NCBI RefSeq assembly: GCF_000720725.1
Contig: NZ_JOCQ01000137.1
Coordinates: 1-38,675 of the forward strand
Source: Streptomyces rimosus subsp. rimosus
GTDB taxonomy: Bacteria > Actinomycetota > Actinomycetes > Streptomycetales > Streptomycetaceae
Length of the DNA stretch: 38,675 nt
Direction: 5' to 3'
Part shown: one piece after another, positions 15,166 to 26,298 of the stretch
Numbering within the stretch: the stretch's first letter is position 1
How the letters are laid out: each line of letters begins with the position of its first letter
The notes under the pieces: model-generated
The model's input: the letters and a program-made list of their open reading frames with translations, nothing else
Told to the model about the DNA's origin: nothing
Databases searched by the model: none
Position numbers and translations under genes: made by a program

Positions 15166-16230
15166 GTGGAATACCGCACGCTCGGGCGGTCGGGCCTGAA
15201 GGTGTCCCGGCTGGTGCTCGGCACCCTCAACGTGGGCTCGCGCGATCAGTTCGCGCAGATCGGCGGGCTCGGTACGGACGAAGCCCGGCGGCTGTTCGAC
15301 ATCGCGCTGGACGCCGGGGTGAACATGATCGACACCGCGAACATGTACTCCTTCGGCCAGGCCGAGGAGATCACCGGCGAGGCGCTGCGCGGCCGCCGGG
15401 ACGACGTGCTGCTCGCCTCCAAGGTCCGGATGCAGGTGGGCGAAGGGCCCAACGAGGGCGGCGCGTCCGCGTACAGCGTCCTGCGCGAGGTCGAGCGCAG
15501 CCTGCGCCGCCTCCAGACCGACCACCTGGACCTGCTCTACCTGCACCAGTGGGACGGTCAGACGCCCGTCGAGGAGACCCTGACCGCGCTGGACCGGCTG
15601 GTCGCCGACGGCAAGGTCCGCTATGTCGGCCTCTCCAACTTCAACGGCTGGCAGATCATGAAGACGCTGTACACGGCGCGGCTGCACGGCCTGACCGCGC
15701 CGGTGGCCCAGCAGGTCTACTACACGCCCGAGGCCCGCGAGGCGGAGTACGAGATCCTCCCGGCCGCCCTGGACCAGGGCCTGGGCACCCTGGTCTGGAG
15801 CCCGCTGGGGGAGGGGCTGCTCAGCGGCAAGGTGCGGCGCGGGCAGCCGGTGCCGTCCACCACCCGCCAGGGCACCGACTGGCCCGAGCCGCACGTGGTC
15901 GACAAGGAGCGGGCCTACGACATCATCGAGTGCCTGGCCGGGATCGCCGAGGCGCACGGCACCTCGGTCCCGCGGGTCGTGCTCGCCTGGCTGCTGGGCC
16001 GCCCCGGCGTCACCGGCCTGGTGATCGGCGCCCGCACCGAGGACCAGCTGCGCGACGACCTCGCCGCCACCGAGCTGCGGCTGACCGACGCCGAGACCGC
16101 CCGCCTCGCCGAACTCTCCCAACTGCCCGCCTACTACCCGTACTGGCACCGCGTCCTGAACGCGACCGACCGGCCGGACCCGGCCGAGGCGCCCTTCCTG
16201 GACGGCTGGAAGCGGGCCATGGGCGGCTGA
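15166..16230 (+). CDS. Aldo/keto reductase
   Basis: A 354-residue NADPH-dependent oxidoreductase with a TIM-barrel fold that reduces aldehydes or ketones. The catalytic tetrad is visible: Asp56 (NMIDTANMYSFGQAE), Tyr61, Lys86 (LASKVRM) and His127 (LYLHQWD). The length and the early LVLGTLNVG strand match the Tas/YajO-like group. The C-terminal cofactor segment VIGARTEDQLRDDL is intact. The GTG start has GAGGAGG upstream. The gap before it carries TACGGT at 15118, a possible -10. Substrate unknown. Confidence 0.93.
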   Translation: MEYRTLGRSGLKVSRLVLGTLNVGSRDQFAQIGGLGTDEARRLFDIALDAGVNMIDTANMYSFGQAEEITGEALRGRRDDVLLASKVRMQVGEGPNEGGASAYSVLREVERSLRRLQTDHLDLLYLHQWDGQTPVEETLTALDRLVADGKVRYVGLSNFNGWQIMKTLYTARLHGLTAPVAQQVYYTPEAREAEYEILPAALDQGLGTLVWSPLGEGLLSGKVRRGQPVPSTTRQGTDWPEPHVVDKERAYDIIECLAGIAEAHGTSVPRVVLAWLLGRPGVTGLVIGARTEDQLRDDLAATELRLTDAETARLAELSQLPAYYPYWHRVLNATDRPDPAEAPFLDGWKRAMGG

Positions 16231-16237
16231 CCGCAGT

Positions 16238-16264
16238 GCGGGCCGGGGCACCGCCCCGGCCCGC
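16238..16264. terminator. Bidirectional hairpin terminator
   Basis: A perfect 12-bp stem, GCGGGCCGGGGC and GCCCCGGCCCGC with a 3-base loop, between the convergent aldo/keto reductase and glgB genes. Confidence 0.8.
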
Positions 16265-16272
16265 GAAGCCCC

Positions 16273-18717
16273 TCACACCGGCCGCAGCCACACCGTCGCC
16301 AGCGGCGGCAGCACCGGCGTGATCGACGCCGGCCGCCCGTTCCACGGCACGGTCGCGTCGGGCACCAGCGGCTCCGGGTTGCCGACCCCGCTCCCGCCGT
16401 ACCGGATGTCGTCGGTGTTCAGTACCTCCCGCCACGCCGCCACGTCCTCCGGCACCCCGAGCGGGTACGCGTGCCGCACCACCGGCGAGAAGTTCGAGAC
16501 CGCGAGCAGCGGCGTGCCGTCCGTGCCGTAGCGCAGGAAGGAGAAGACGTTGTCCTCACTGGCGCCGCCGTCGATCCAGGAGAAGCCCTCCGGCACGGTG
16601 TCCTGCTCCCACAGCGCGGGGGTGTCCGCGTACCGGCGGTTCAGGTCGCGGACCAGGTCCCGTACGCCCCGGTGGTCCGGCTCGGCGGAGTACGACGGGT
16701 CCAGCAGCCACCAGTCGGGGCCGTGCCCCTCCGCCCACTCCGCGCCCTGCGCGAACTCCTGCCCCATGAACAGCAGCTGCTTGCCCGGGTGCGCCCACAT
16801 GAAGCCCAGATACGCCCGCTGGGTGGCCCGCTGCTGCCACCAGTCGCCGGGCATCTTGGAGACCAGCGACCGCTTGCCGTGCACCACCTCGTCGTGGGAG
16901 ATCGGCAGCACGTAGTTCTCCGAGTAGGCGTACACCATCGAGAACGTCATCTCGTTGTGGTGGTACTTGCGGTGCACCGGCTCCTTGCTCACATAGCCCA
17001 GCGAGTCGTGCATCCAGCCCATGTTCCACTTCAGCCCGAAGCCGAGCCCGCCGAAGCCGCCGGGCCCCACGTGGTGGGTGGCCCGGGTGACGCCGTCCCA
17101 GGCGGTGGACTCCTCGGCGACGGTGACCACGCCGGGGCAGCGCCGGTAGACGGTGGCGTTCATCTCCTGGAGGAAGGCCACCGCGTCCAGGTTCTCCCGG
17201 CCGCCGTGCACGTTGGGCGTCCACTCGCCGCTCTCACGGGAGTAGTCGAGGTAGAGCATGGAGGCCACGGCGTCCACCCGCAGCCCGTCGATGTGGAACT
17301 CCTCGCACCAGTACACCGCGTTGGCGACCAGGAAGTTGCGCACCTCGGCGCGGCCGTAGTCGAACTCCAGCGTCCCCCAGTCGGGGTGCGCGGCCCGCGC
17401 CGGGTCCTCGTGCTCGTACAGCGGCCGCCCGTCGAACTCCGCCAGCGCCCACTCGTCGCGCGGGAAGTGCGCCGGCACCCAGTCCATCAGCACCCCGATC
17501 CCGGCCCGGTGCAGCGCGTCGACCAGGAATTTGAAGTCGTCCGGGGTGCCCATCCGGGCGGTCGGCGCGTAGAAGCCGGTGACCTGGTAGCCCCAGGAGC
17601 CGCCGAAGGGGTGCTCGGCGACCGGCATCAGCTCCACGTGGGTGAAGCCCAGGTCCTTGACGTAGGCGGGCAGCTGCTGCGCCAGCTGACGGTACGTCAG
17701 TCCCGGACGCCATGAGCCGAGGTGTACCTCGTACACGGAGAACGGCGCCGCGTGCACCGGCCGCTCGGCGCGCCGCTCCATCCAGGCCGCGTCCTGCCAC
17801 CGGTGGTGCGAGGCGTGCACGACCGAGGCGTTGGCGGGCGGGCACTCCGTACGGCGCGCCATCGGGTCCGCGCGCAGCGTCCGCGTCCCGTCCGGCCGGG
17901 TGATCTCGAACTTGTACAGCTCGCCCTCGCCGATCCCCGGCAGGAACAGCTCCCACACCCCGGACGACCCGAGCGAGCGCATCGGGAAGCCGGTGCCGTC
18001 CCAGTAGTTGAAGTTGCCGACGACACGCACACCCCGGGCGTTCGGCGCCCATACGGTGAAGCGCGTCCCGGTCACCTCCTGGTGCACCATCGGCGTCGCG
18101 CCCATCGCCTGCCACAGCTCCTCATGGCGGCCCTCGCCGAACAGGTGCAGGTCCAGTTCGCCGACGGAGGGCAGGAAACGGTACGGGTCGTGCACGGTCA
18201 CGTCGTTGTCGTCGTACGAGACCAACAGCTCGTACTCCGGGATCGCGGACAGCGGCAGCACGCCGCCGAACAGGCCGTCGCCCTCGTCGTGCAGGTCGGC
18301 GCGCAGGCCCTTGGCGAGCACGGTGACGCCCTTCGCGTACGGGCGCAGAACGCGGAAGAGCACCCCGCCGCGCATCGGGTGGGCACCGAGCAGCGCGTGC
18401 GGGTCGTGGTGCGCGCCGGACAGCAGCCGGTCCCGGTCGCCCGGATCGAGCGGCGGCGCGGTCCGCACGCCCCGGCTCCCGCCGCTGGGCTCCGGTGCGG
18501 GCTCCGGCGTGGGCTCGGGGCCGGAGCCGTCGGGCCGGGTGTCCTCGGGCAGGGGCTCGCCGTGGTCCCGCTGGTGCGGCGGCCGCTCGGCGGGCGGCGG
18601 GGCGTCAGTGGTGGCGGGGGCGGGGGTGGGCGCCTCCGGGGCCGGGGCCCGGACGGCCGTGCCACGGGCGGGCGCGGTTTCTTGCGGTGGGCGGCGGGAC
18701 GACGAACGGGCGGTCAC
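16273..18717 (-). CDS. glgB: 1,4-alpha-glucan branching enzyme GlgB (GH13)
   Basis: An 814-residue enzyme that cuts alpha-1,4 chains and rejoins them as alpha-1,6 branches. Order: a Pro/Ala-rich unstructured N-terminal tail (about 1-100), an N1 domain with HHDPHALLGAHP, a CBM48 domain (TRFTVWAPNARGVRVVGNFNYWDG), the GH13 barrel with Asp482 (GLRVDAVASML), Glu535 (VAEESTAW) and Asp609 (ISHDEVVHGK), and a C-terminal beta domain. The proline-rich tail makes it longer than most bacterial GlgB. The GTG at 18717 has AGGAGG eight bases upstream; an ATG at 18798 in frame is less likely. It is the last gene of the minus-strand GlgE-pathway set, 174 bp after mak. That gap shows only a weak 10-bp periodicity (GTGTC/ATGTC units) near 18750. 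Confidence 0.95.
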   Translation of the reverse strand: MTARSSSRRPPQETAPARGTAVRAPAPEAPTPAPATTDAPPPAERPPHQRDHGEPLPEDTRPDGSGPEPTPEPAPEPSGGSRGVRTAPPLDPGDRDRLLSGAHHDPHALLGAHPMRGGVLFRVLRPYAKGVTVLAKGLRADLHDEGDGLFGGVLPLSAIPEYELLVSYDDNDVTVHDPYRFLPSVGELDLHLFGEGRHEELWQAMGATPMVHQEVTGTRFTVWAPNARGVRVVGNFNYWDGTGFPMRSLGSSGVWELFLPGIGEGELYKFEITRPDGTRTLRADPMARRTECPPANASVVHASHHRWQDAAWMERRAERPVHAAPFSVYEVHLGSWRPGLTYRQLAQQLPAYVKDLGFTHVELMPVAEHPFGGSWGYQVTGFYAPTARMGTPDDFKFLVDALHRAGIGVLMDWVPAHFPRDEWALAEFDGRPLYEHEDPARAAHPDWGTLEFDYGRAEVRNFLVANAVYWCEEFHIDGLRVDAVASMLYLDYSRESGEWTPNVHGGRENLDAVAFLQEMNATVYRRCPGVVTVAEESTAWDGVTRATHHVGPGGFGGLGFGLKWNMGWMHDSLGYVSKEPVHRKYHHNEMTFSMVYAYSENYVLPISHDEVVHGKRSLVSKMPGDWWQQRATQRAYLGFMWAHPGKQLLFMGQEFAQGAEWAEGHGPDWWLLDPSYSAEPDHRGVRDLVRDLNRRYADTPALWEQDTVPEGFSWIDGGASEDNVFSFLRYGTDGTPLLAVSNFSPVVRHAYPLGVPEDVAAWREVLNTDDIRYGGSGVGNPEPLVPDATVPWNGRPASITPVLPPLATVWLRPV

Positions 18718-18891
18718 GAGAGGAGCCTCCTCGGCCAGATCAGATATCAGGGGTGTCTGGGATGTCTGCGGTGTCCGGGGTGCGAGGGTCTGGCGCACTC
18801 CGGGCCCGCGGGGCCGGCGGGCGGGGCCGACGGTGCCGCGCCTGCCGGTACTGGTGCTCCGTGGAGCTGCGGGTGGCCCGCTCCCGCCGTT

Positions 18892-20427
18892 TCATGCGCG
18901 CCCATCGGCACCGTCCAGGTCCGGTCCCGGATCGCCGCCGGGCCCCCGGGACGCCGGCGCCCCGGCGAGCCGCCGCACCGCGGCCATCGGCACGGGCAGC
19001 CAGTTCGGCCGGTGGCGGGCCTCGTACAGCACTTCGTACACGGCCTTGTCGGTCTCGTACGCGCGCATCAGCTCGGGCGCCGAGCGCGGATCGAGCCCGC
19101 CGGCCTCCGCGTACCCGAGGCAGTAGGCGGCCCGGGTGCGGCGCGCCCACTCCAGCGACCAGGGGTCGCCGCCCGAAGGGCCGCTGCGCGCCGCGTAGTC
19201 GAACGAGCGCAGCATGGCCGCCACGTCGCGCACCGCGGGCTGCGGGCGCCGCCGCTCGGCCAGCGGCCGGGACGGCTCGCCCTCGAAGTCGATCAGCGAC
19301 CAGCGGCCCTCGTCGGCGGTCCGCAGCGTCTGGCCCAGGTGCAGGTCGCCGTGGATGCGTTGGGCGGGCCAGGCGCGCCCGTCGTGCCCGAGCGCCGCCA
19401 GCTCGTCGAAGGCGGTGCGCAGCCGGCCGCAGTACGGCCGCAGCGCGGGCACCACCCGCGCGGTGGCCACCAGGCGCTCGTTCATCTGGGCGGCGACCGC
19501 GTCGAGTTGGGGGCGGTACAGCTCGGTGGTGGGCAGCGTCCCGGCGAGCGCGGTGTGCACCTCGGCGGTGGCGTGCCCGAGCGCCCGCGCCGAACTGGTG
19601 AAGTCGGCCTGGACGGCGAGGGCGTTGAGGGCCAGCTGCCAGCCGTCGGCCGAGCCGGTCAGATAGGGCTGGAGCACGCCCAGCGTCACCGGCTCGCCCT
19701 CGCCGGGGCCCGGGTCGGTCTCGAACCACGCGGCGGGCGCCGGGACCCGCGCGCACTTGGCGCGGGCCAGCGCCAGCGGCAGTTCCAGGTCCGGGTTGAG
19801 GCCGGGCGCGGTCCGCCGGAAGACCTTGAGGATGTACGCGTCGCCGTACACCACCGAGGAGTTGGACTGCTCGGCGGTGAGCGGCCGGGCGGGCAGCCCG
19901 GAGGAGATGGTGCTGTCGGGCACCCGCCGGAACCGCAGCCCGCCCAGCCGCCCCGGCACCCGCAGCCGCTCCAGCAGGAGCGCGCACAGCCGCGCGTCCG
20001 GCAGGGCGTCGTAGACCGTACGGCCGTGCAGCGGACCGCCCGCGGGGCGGCCGATCACGGCGGGGGCGAGCTGCGGCGGCAGCGCGCTGTGCACGCCCAG
20101 CAGGAGTTGGTAGCAGTCCGCGGCGGCCGGATCGGCGGGGCCCTCCGGCGGCGCCGGCTGCGGGGCCCCGGGCGGAGCCGCCGACTGCTGGGCCCGTACG
20201 AGCAGGTGCAGCAGCCCCGGTGTGGCACCACCCGCGGCGCACGGCAGCAGCTCGGTCGCCGACACCAGCTGGAACCCCGTGATCGGCCGCCCCTTGCCGG
20301 CGAACCAGCGCTGCCGCGGCAGCCATTCGGTCAGCAGGGGGGCGAGGGAGGTGAGCAGTGCGGGTGCGGTGATCGAGAGGCGGTCGTGCGAAGTGCGGGT
20401 GGCACGGGTCGAGGCGGTCTCCGACAT
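18892..20427 (-). CDS. mak: Maltokinase (Mak/Pep2)
   Basis: A 511-residue cytoplasmic kinase that makes maltose-1-phosphate from maltose and ATP, feeding GlgE. The N-terminal cap has LPRQRWFAGKG, typical of maltokinases. The phosphotransferase-like core has NSSVVYGDAYILKVFRR (ATP-binding lysine), the catalytic loop RIHGDLHLGQTL with Asp361, and the metal-binding SLIDFEGEP. ATG at 20427 is preferred: it follows AAAGGACGCC, and the longer frame upstream is unlike the family. In mycobacteria Mak and TreS form a complex (family knowledge). Here the gene lies 249 bp after treS behind a hairpin, so it may have its own promoter. Confidence 0.94.
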   Translation of the reverse strand: MSETASTRATRTSHDRLSITAPALLTSLAPLLTEWLPRQRWFAGKGRPITGFQLVSATELLPCAAGGATPGLLHLLVRAQQSAAPPGAPQPAPPEGPADPAAADCYQLLLGVHSALPPQLAPAVIGRPAGGPLHGRTVYDALPDARLCALLLERLRVPGRLGGLRFRRVPDSTISSGLPARPLTAEQSNSSVVYGDAYILKVFRRTAPGLNPDLELPLALARAKCARVPAPAAWFETDPGPGEGEPVTLGVLQPYLTGSADGWQLALNALAVQADFTSSARALGHATAEVHTALAGTLPTTELYRPQLDAVAAQMNERLVATARVVPALRPYCGRLRTAFDELAALGHDGRAWPAQRIHGDLHLGQTLRTADEGRWSLIDFEGEPSRPLAERRRPQPAVRDVAAMLRSFDYAARSGPSGGDPWSLEWARRTRAAYCLGYAEAGGLDPRSAPELMRAYETDKAVYEVLYEARHRPNWLPVPMAAVRRLAGAPASRGPGGDPGPDLDGADGRA

Positions 20428-20622
20428 GGCGTCGCGTCCTTTCCCCGGGCACACGACAGATAGGGCAAAGTGTCCCGGAATGCGGCCTTGACTGTGCGGC
20501 GGTGCGGGACGTGTCGGGTGAGGATCGTCCGTACGGCAGCGGCGTCCGTGGGGATTACCCCTGACGCCGGGGTTTCGGCGCGGGCTCACCCGGCCCGTGC
20601 GGTAGTAGGGAGACTGCCCGTG

Positions 20623-20664
20623 GGGGCGGCCGGAAAACAGTGCGCGGTGGTTTTCCGCCGCCCC
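20623..20664 (-). terminator. Hairpin after treS
   Basis: GGGGCGGCCGGAAAAC (20623-20638) pairs with GTTTTCCGCCGCCCC (20650-20664) apart from one bulged C; the loop is 11 bases. It lies 12 bp past the TAA of treS on the minus strand. It could end or weaken transcription before mak, or process the transcript. Confidence 0.6.
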
Positions 20665-20676
20665 GGCCGGGCCCCC

Positions 20677-22373
<1,697 letters not shown>

Positions 22374-22377
<4 letters not shown>

Positions 22378-24458
22378 TTGGGTGACCCTCCGATCGGTGA
22401 GGACGGTCGCAGGGAGAACAGGTGCGCGGGAGCCGGCGAACGGCCCGGCTCCAGGCGCACATAGTTGTCCCTGCCCCAGTGGTAGGTCTCGCCGGTGAGC
22501 TCGTCGCGCACCGGGACGGAATCGTGCCAATCGAGGCCGAGTTCCGGCATGTCCAACGACACCGTCGCCTCGTGGGTGTGGTGCGGGTCGAGGTTGACGA
22601 CCGTGAGCACCGTGTCGGCCCCGGCACCGCTCCCGGCCCGCTTGGAATAGGCGAGAACGGCGTCGTTGTCGACGGCGTGGAAATGGAGGTTGCGCAGCTG
22701 TTGGAGCGCCGGATGGCGGCGTCGCAAGCGGTTCAGCGTGGTGATGAGAGGAGCGATCGTACGGCCCCGGCGCCCCGCTGTCTCCCAATCCCGGGGCCTC
22801 AGTTGATACTTTTCCGAATCCAGGTACTCCTCGCTGCCACTTCGTACCGGCGTCGACTCGCACAGCTCGAATCCGGCGTAGACGCCCCACGCCGGGGAGA
22901 GGGTGGCGGCCAGTACGGCACGTACCTCGAACGCGGGCCGCCCGCCGTGCTGCAGATAGGCGTGCAGGATGTCCGGTGTATTGACGAAGAAATTCGGCCG
23001 CATGTACGAGGCCGTTTCCCGCGACAGCTCGGTGAGGTACTCGGTGAGCTCGTGCTTGGAGTTGCGCCAGGTGAAGTAGGTGTACGACTGCTGGAACCCG
23101 ATCCGGGCCAGCGTGCGCATCATGGCCGGCCGGGTGAACGCCTCGGCCAGGAAGATGACGTCCGGATCGGTGCGGTTGACGTCCGCGATCACCTTCTCCC
23201 AGAAGACCACCGGCTTGGTGTGCGGGTTGTCCACGCGGAAGATGCGCACCCCGCGCTCCATCCAGAAGCGCAGCAGCCGCTCGGTCTCCCGCACCAGCCC
23301 GTTCAGATCCGCCTCGAACGCCAGGGGGTAGATGTCCTGGTACTTCTTCGGCGGGTTCTCGGCGTACGCGATCGAGCCGTCCGCGCGGTGGTGGAACCAC
23401 TCGGGGTGCTCGGTGACCCAGGGGTGGTCCGGCGAGCACTGGAGGGCGAAGTCCAGCGCCACCTCCATGCGCAGATCGCGCGCGGTGCGCACGAAGTGGT
23501 CGAAGTCCTCGAAGGTGCCGAGGTCCGGGTGGAGCGCGTCGTGCCCGCCCTCGGCGGAGCCGATCGCCCAGGGCGACCCGACGTCGTGCGGCCCGGCGGA
23601 GAGCGCGTTGTTGGGCCCCTTGCGGTACGAGCTGCCGATCGGGTGCACGGGCGGCAGGTACACGACGTCGAAGCCCATGGCGGCGACCGCCGGCAGCCGC
23701 TCGGCGGCCGTCCGGAACGTGCCGCTGACCGGCGGCGCGCCCGGGCGCAGCACCGCGCCCTCCGACCGCGGGAACAGCTCGTACCACGATCCGAACAGCG
23801 CGCGCCGGCGCTCGACCAGCAGCGGCGCGGTGCGCGAGGCGGTGACCAGCTCGCGCAGCGGATGGCGGTCGAGCGCGCCGGTGACCTCGGGGGCGAGCGC
23901 GGCGGCGAGCCGGGTGGCGGCGGGCAGCCCGGTGTCGCGCAGCGTGTCCGCCGCGGCCAGCACCGCTTCCCGGCCGTCTCTTTTGGGCACCCCCTCGGCG
24001 GCGCGTTCGTGGAGCAGCGCGCCCTCGGCGAGGACCAGTTCGGTGTCGATGCCCGCCGGGATCTTGATGCCGGCGTGGTGGCGCCAGGTGCCGACCGGGT
24101 CCGACCAGCCCTCGACGCCGTACGTCCACCGGCCCTCCACGTCCGGGGTGACCTCGGCGCCCCAGCGGTCGGTGCCGGGGGCCAGTTCGCGCATCGGGGT
24201 CCAGGGGCCCGGCCGGCCCAGCGGATCGCGCAGCACGACATTGGCGGCGACCGCGTCGTGGCCCTCGCGGAAGACGGTGGCCGTGATCTCGAAGACCTCG
24301 CCGACCACCGCTTTCGCCGGGCGACGGCCGCAGTCGATCAGCGGGTGGAGGTCGAGCACGGGAATGCGGCCGATCATGGGTACACCTGACGGTTGGGTCG
24401 TATTACCGGATTCTGTCCTTTCTATCGTTTTCGCGACAGTTGGACGGGCTGCGGGCAT
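22374..24458 (-). CDS. glgE: Alpha-1,4-glucan:maltose-1-phosphate maltosyltransferase GlgE
   Basis: A 694-residue GH13_3 enzyme that extends alpha-1,4 glucan by two glucose units from maltose-1-phosphate. It follows Streptomyces GlgE closely: GRIPVLDLHP near the start, WYELFPRSEG, VVYLPPVHPIG, YRKGPNN, ALQCSPDHPWV, KKYQDIYP, nucleophile Asp410 (FRVDNPHTKP), acid/base Glu439 (FLAEAFTRP) and LDSEKYQLRPRDW. ATG at 24458 has AGGAG five bases upstream; an internal ATG at 24377 would lose only 27 unstructured residues. It is the first gene of the minus-strand set and is coupled to treS by a 4-base overlap. The 260-bp gap upstream holds the terminator of the subtilase gene and possibly the promoter. 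Confidence 0.96.
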
Positions 24459-24673
24459 GGGCTCTCCTGTCCGCTTTCACTCGGCTGGCGGATGGGGGCG
24501 GTGCGGGGAAGCCATGGGGCGCGTACGCAAGACCGGTACCGCCAAAGCCTTCCCGTGGCGCGCGGTCGGGCAATCCGGCCGTCCGCGCACTACCGGCACG
24601 TAACCGTGGAACGGAATATGACCCGGGCCCGTCCCGCGCCGGACGGGCGTCCCGGTGCCTGCGGACGCCGGGC

Positions 24674-24698
24674 CCCGCCTCGCGCGCGCCGAGGCGGG
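24674..24698 (-). terminator. Hairpin terminator of the subtilase gene
   Basis: A perfect 9-bp stem, CCCGCCTCG (24674-24682) and CGAGGCGGG (24690-24698), 20 bp past the subtilase stop. A weaker CCCGTC/GACGGG hairpin lies just beyond, near 24630-24647. Together they separate the subtilase from glgE. Confidence 0.7.
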
Positions 24699-24718
24699 AC
24701 CGGGGCGCCCTGGACCTG

Positions 24719-25918
24719 CTAGTGGGGCCTGACCTGCAACAACGCGGTCGGCGAGCCGGGGCCCGCCGCGGTGATCCGGTGCTGGGCAGCGGTGGCGGCC
24801 AGCGCGTTCCGCACCTCCTTCGGTCCGGCCCACCGGTGGGACGACAGATAGAGCGCGGCCGCACCGGCTGCGTGCGGAGCGGCCATGGACGTGCCGGAGA
24901 GGGTTCGCTTCGCAGTGTCCCCCGAGTGCCACGCGGACGTGATGTCCACACCCGGTGCGAACAGGTCGACTTTTGCGCCCCAGTTGGAGAACGCGGCACG
25001 CCGGTCCCGGGCGTCGCTCGCGCCCACCGTGACGGCCTCGCGCACCCGCCCCGGTGAAGACGTGTCGGCCCGCCGTCCGTTGTTGCCGGCCGCCACCGTG
25101 AAGGTGACGCCGGCCGCTATGGCGTTGCGTACGGCCTGGTCGAGCTGCGGGCTGGGGGTGCTGCCCAGGCTGAGGTTGGCCACCGCCGGACGCCGCGCGT
25201 GCCGGGCCACCCAGTCGATACCGGCGATGACCCGCGCGGTGGTGCCCCGGCCCGCGCGGTCCAGGACGCGTACGGCCACCACGCGGGCCTGCTTGGCGAC
25301 GCCGTACCGGGTGCCGGCGGCCGTGGCGGCGACGTGCGTGCCGTGTCCGTTGGCGTCGTCCGCGTCGGCGTCGCCGTCCACGAAATCCCAGCCGCTGGAG
25401 GCCCGGCCGCCGAAGTCCCGGTGCGTGGTGCGCACGCCGGTGTCGATCACGTACACCGTCACGCCCCGGCCGCCCGACGGCGGCGCAGCGTAGGACCGGT
25501 CCAGCGGCAGGCCCGCGCGGTCCAGCCGGTCCAGGCCCCAGGACGGCGGATTGTGCTGCGTACGGTCGACCCGCACCGTACGGTCGCGGGTCACCGACAC
25601 CACCGCCGGGTCCGCGGCCAGCCGCCGCGCCTGGTCCCGGGTCGCGCGCACGGCGAAGCCGTTGACCGCCGTACGGTACGTATGGCTGATCCGCGCCCCG
25701 TACCGCGCCGCCAGCGCCCGGCCCGCGGCGGACGCCGCCCGCACCCTGCCGGGCCCGGAGGCCAGGGTGACGATGTAGCCGCCGCGCGCCGCGTCCGCGG
25801 TGGCCGGGGCCCTGGTTCCGATCGGGGTGGCGTGCGCGGGCAGGGCGGTGGCGGCGAGCACGGCCGCGGCGGCGACGGCGGCTGCCGAGCCCCCGCGGCG
25901 TGTCCATATGGGTGTCAT
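24719..25918 (-). CDS. Secreted subtilisin-like serine peptidase (S8)
   Basis: A 399-residue secreted protease. Signal peptide at 1-30 (basic start, AAAVAAAAVLAATALPAHA). An I9-type propeptide (about 44-115, YIVTLASGPGRVRAAS ... NGFAVRATRDQARRLAADPAVVSV) is followed by the S8 catalytic domain with the full triad Asp159 (VYVIDTGV), His192 (NGHGTHVA) and Ser344 (GTSMAAPHAAG), plus the oxyanion Asn in TVAAGNNG. This is the proteinase K/aqualysin group. It ends soon after the catalytic domain with no extra modules. ATG at 25918 starts directly before the signal; the frame is open upstream. It lies between glgE and glgP, is unrelated to glucan metabolism as far as I can tell, and has its own terminator. 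Confidence 0.94.
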   Translation of the reverse strand: MTPIWTRRGGSAAAVAAAAVLAATALPAHATPIGTRAPATADAARGGYIVTLASGPGRVRAASAAGRALAARYGARISHTYRTAVNGFAVRATRDQARRLAADPAVVSVTRDRTVRVDRTQHNPPSWGLDRLDRAGLPLDRSYAAPPSGGRGVTVYVIDTGVRTTHRDFGGRASSGWDFVDGDADADDANGHGTHVAATAAGTRYGVAKQARVVAVRVLDRAGRGTTARVIAGIDWVARHARRPAVANLSLGSTPSPQLDQAVRNAIAAGVTFTVAAGNNGRRADTSSPGRVREAVTVGASDARDRRAAFSNWGAKVDLFAPGVDITSAWHSGDTAKRTLSGTSMAAPHAAGAAALYLSSHRWAGPKEVRNALAATAAQHRITAAGPGSPTALLQVRPH

Positions 25919-26298
25919 GCGTCCGGTTCCCCTTCTCAACTCGGCCGGGGACCGCCGGAGTTGCGTACGGAGAGTCGGGTACCGTCGCACCCGTGCCGGC
26001 GGCGCCACACCGCAGCCTTCCGTCCGGCGCGAGCCCGTACAAGAGTGCACGAGGGTGTGGAACCGGCCATATCGGCCGCAAGGGGTGGGTGGGGGTCGGG
26101 GGAGGGGAGCGCCCGGGCCCGGACCGTGCGGTGTGCCGCACCGGCCGCGGGTGGCCGGAAAGCGTCCCGCGGGCGCCCGGATCGGCCGAACGGGTGACGG
26201 GCCAAGCGCCTTGCCCGTCCCGGCAGTTGGCGGCCGGATCCGAGCGGATTACGGGGTACCGGGCGAATCGGGCGGCCCCGCGCCGCTACCGTCGTAGC
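25919..26298. other. 380-bp divergent gap between subtilase and glgP
   Basis: No convincing gene. It contains a hairpin with a 10-bp stem and one bulge at 26196-26219 (GACGGGCCAAG and CTTGCCCGTC), a smaller one at 26126-26141 (GTGCGG-N4-CCGCAC), and GGCC-ATATC-GGCC near 26068. The hairpin at 26196 is about 80 bp before the glgP start and could be regulatory. I cannot name a factor. Confidence 0.5.
26287..26292 (+). promoter_or_regulatory. Possible -10 element for leaderless glgP transcript
   Basis: TACCGT ends six bases before the GTG of glgP, and no ribosome binding site precedes that GTG. This spacing fits a leaderless mRNA starting at the G of GTG, which is common in Streptomyces. No clear -35 is visible. 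Confidence 0.4.

Noticed and set aside
22378..24129. In-frame upstream extension of treS to an open frame of 1150 codons
   Set aside because: It overlaps glgE completely, is Arg/Gly/Pro-rich, and the TreS family begins at the TTG at 22377.
25900..26298. Upstream extension of glgP
   Set aside because: It overlaps the subtilase start region and has no family similarity; the family starts at KAIRRF.
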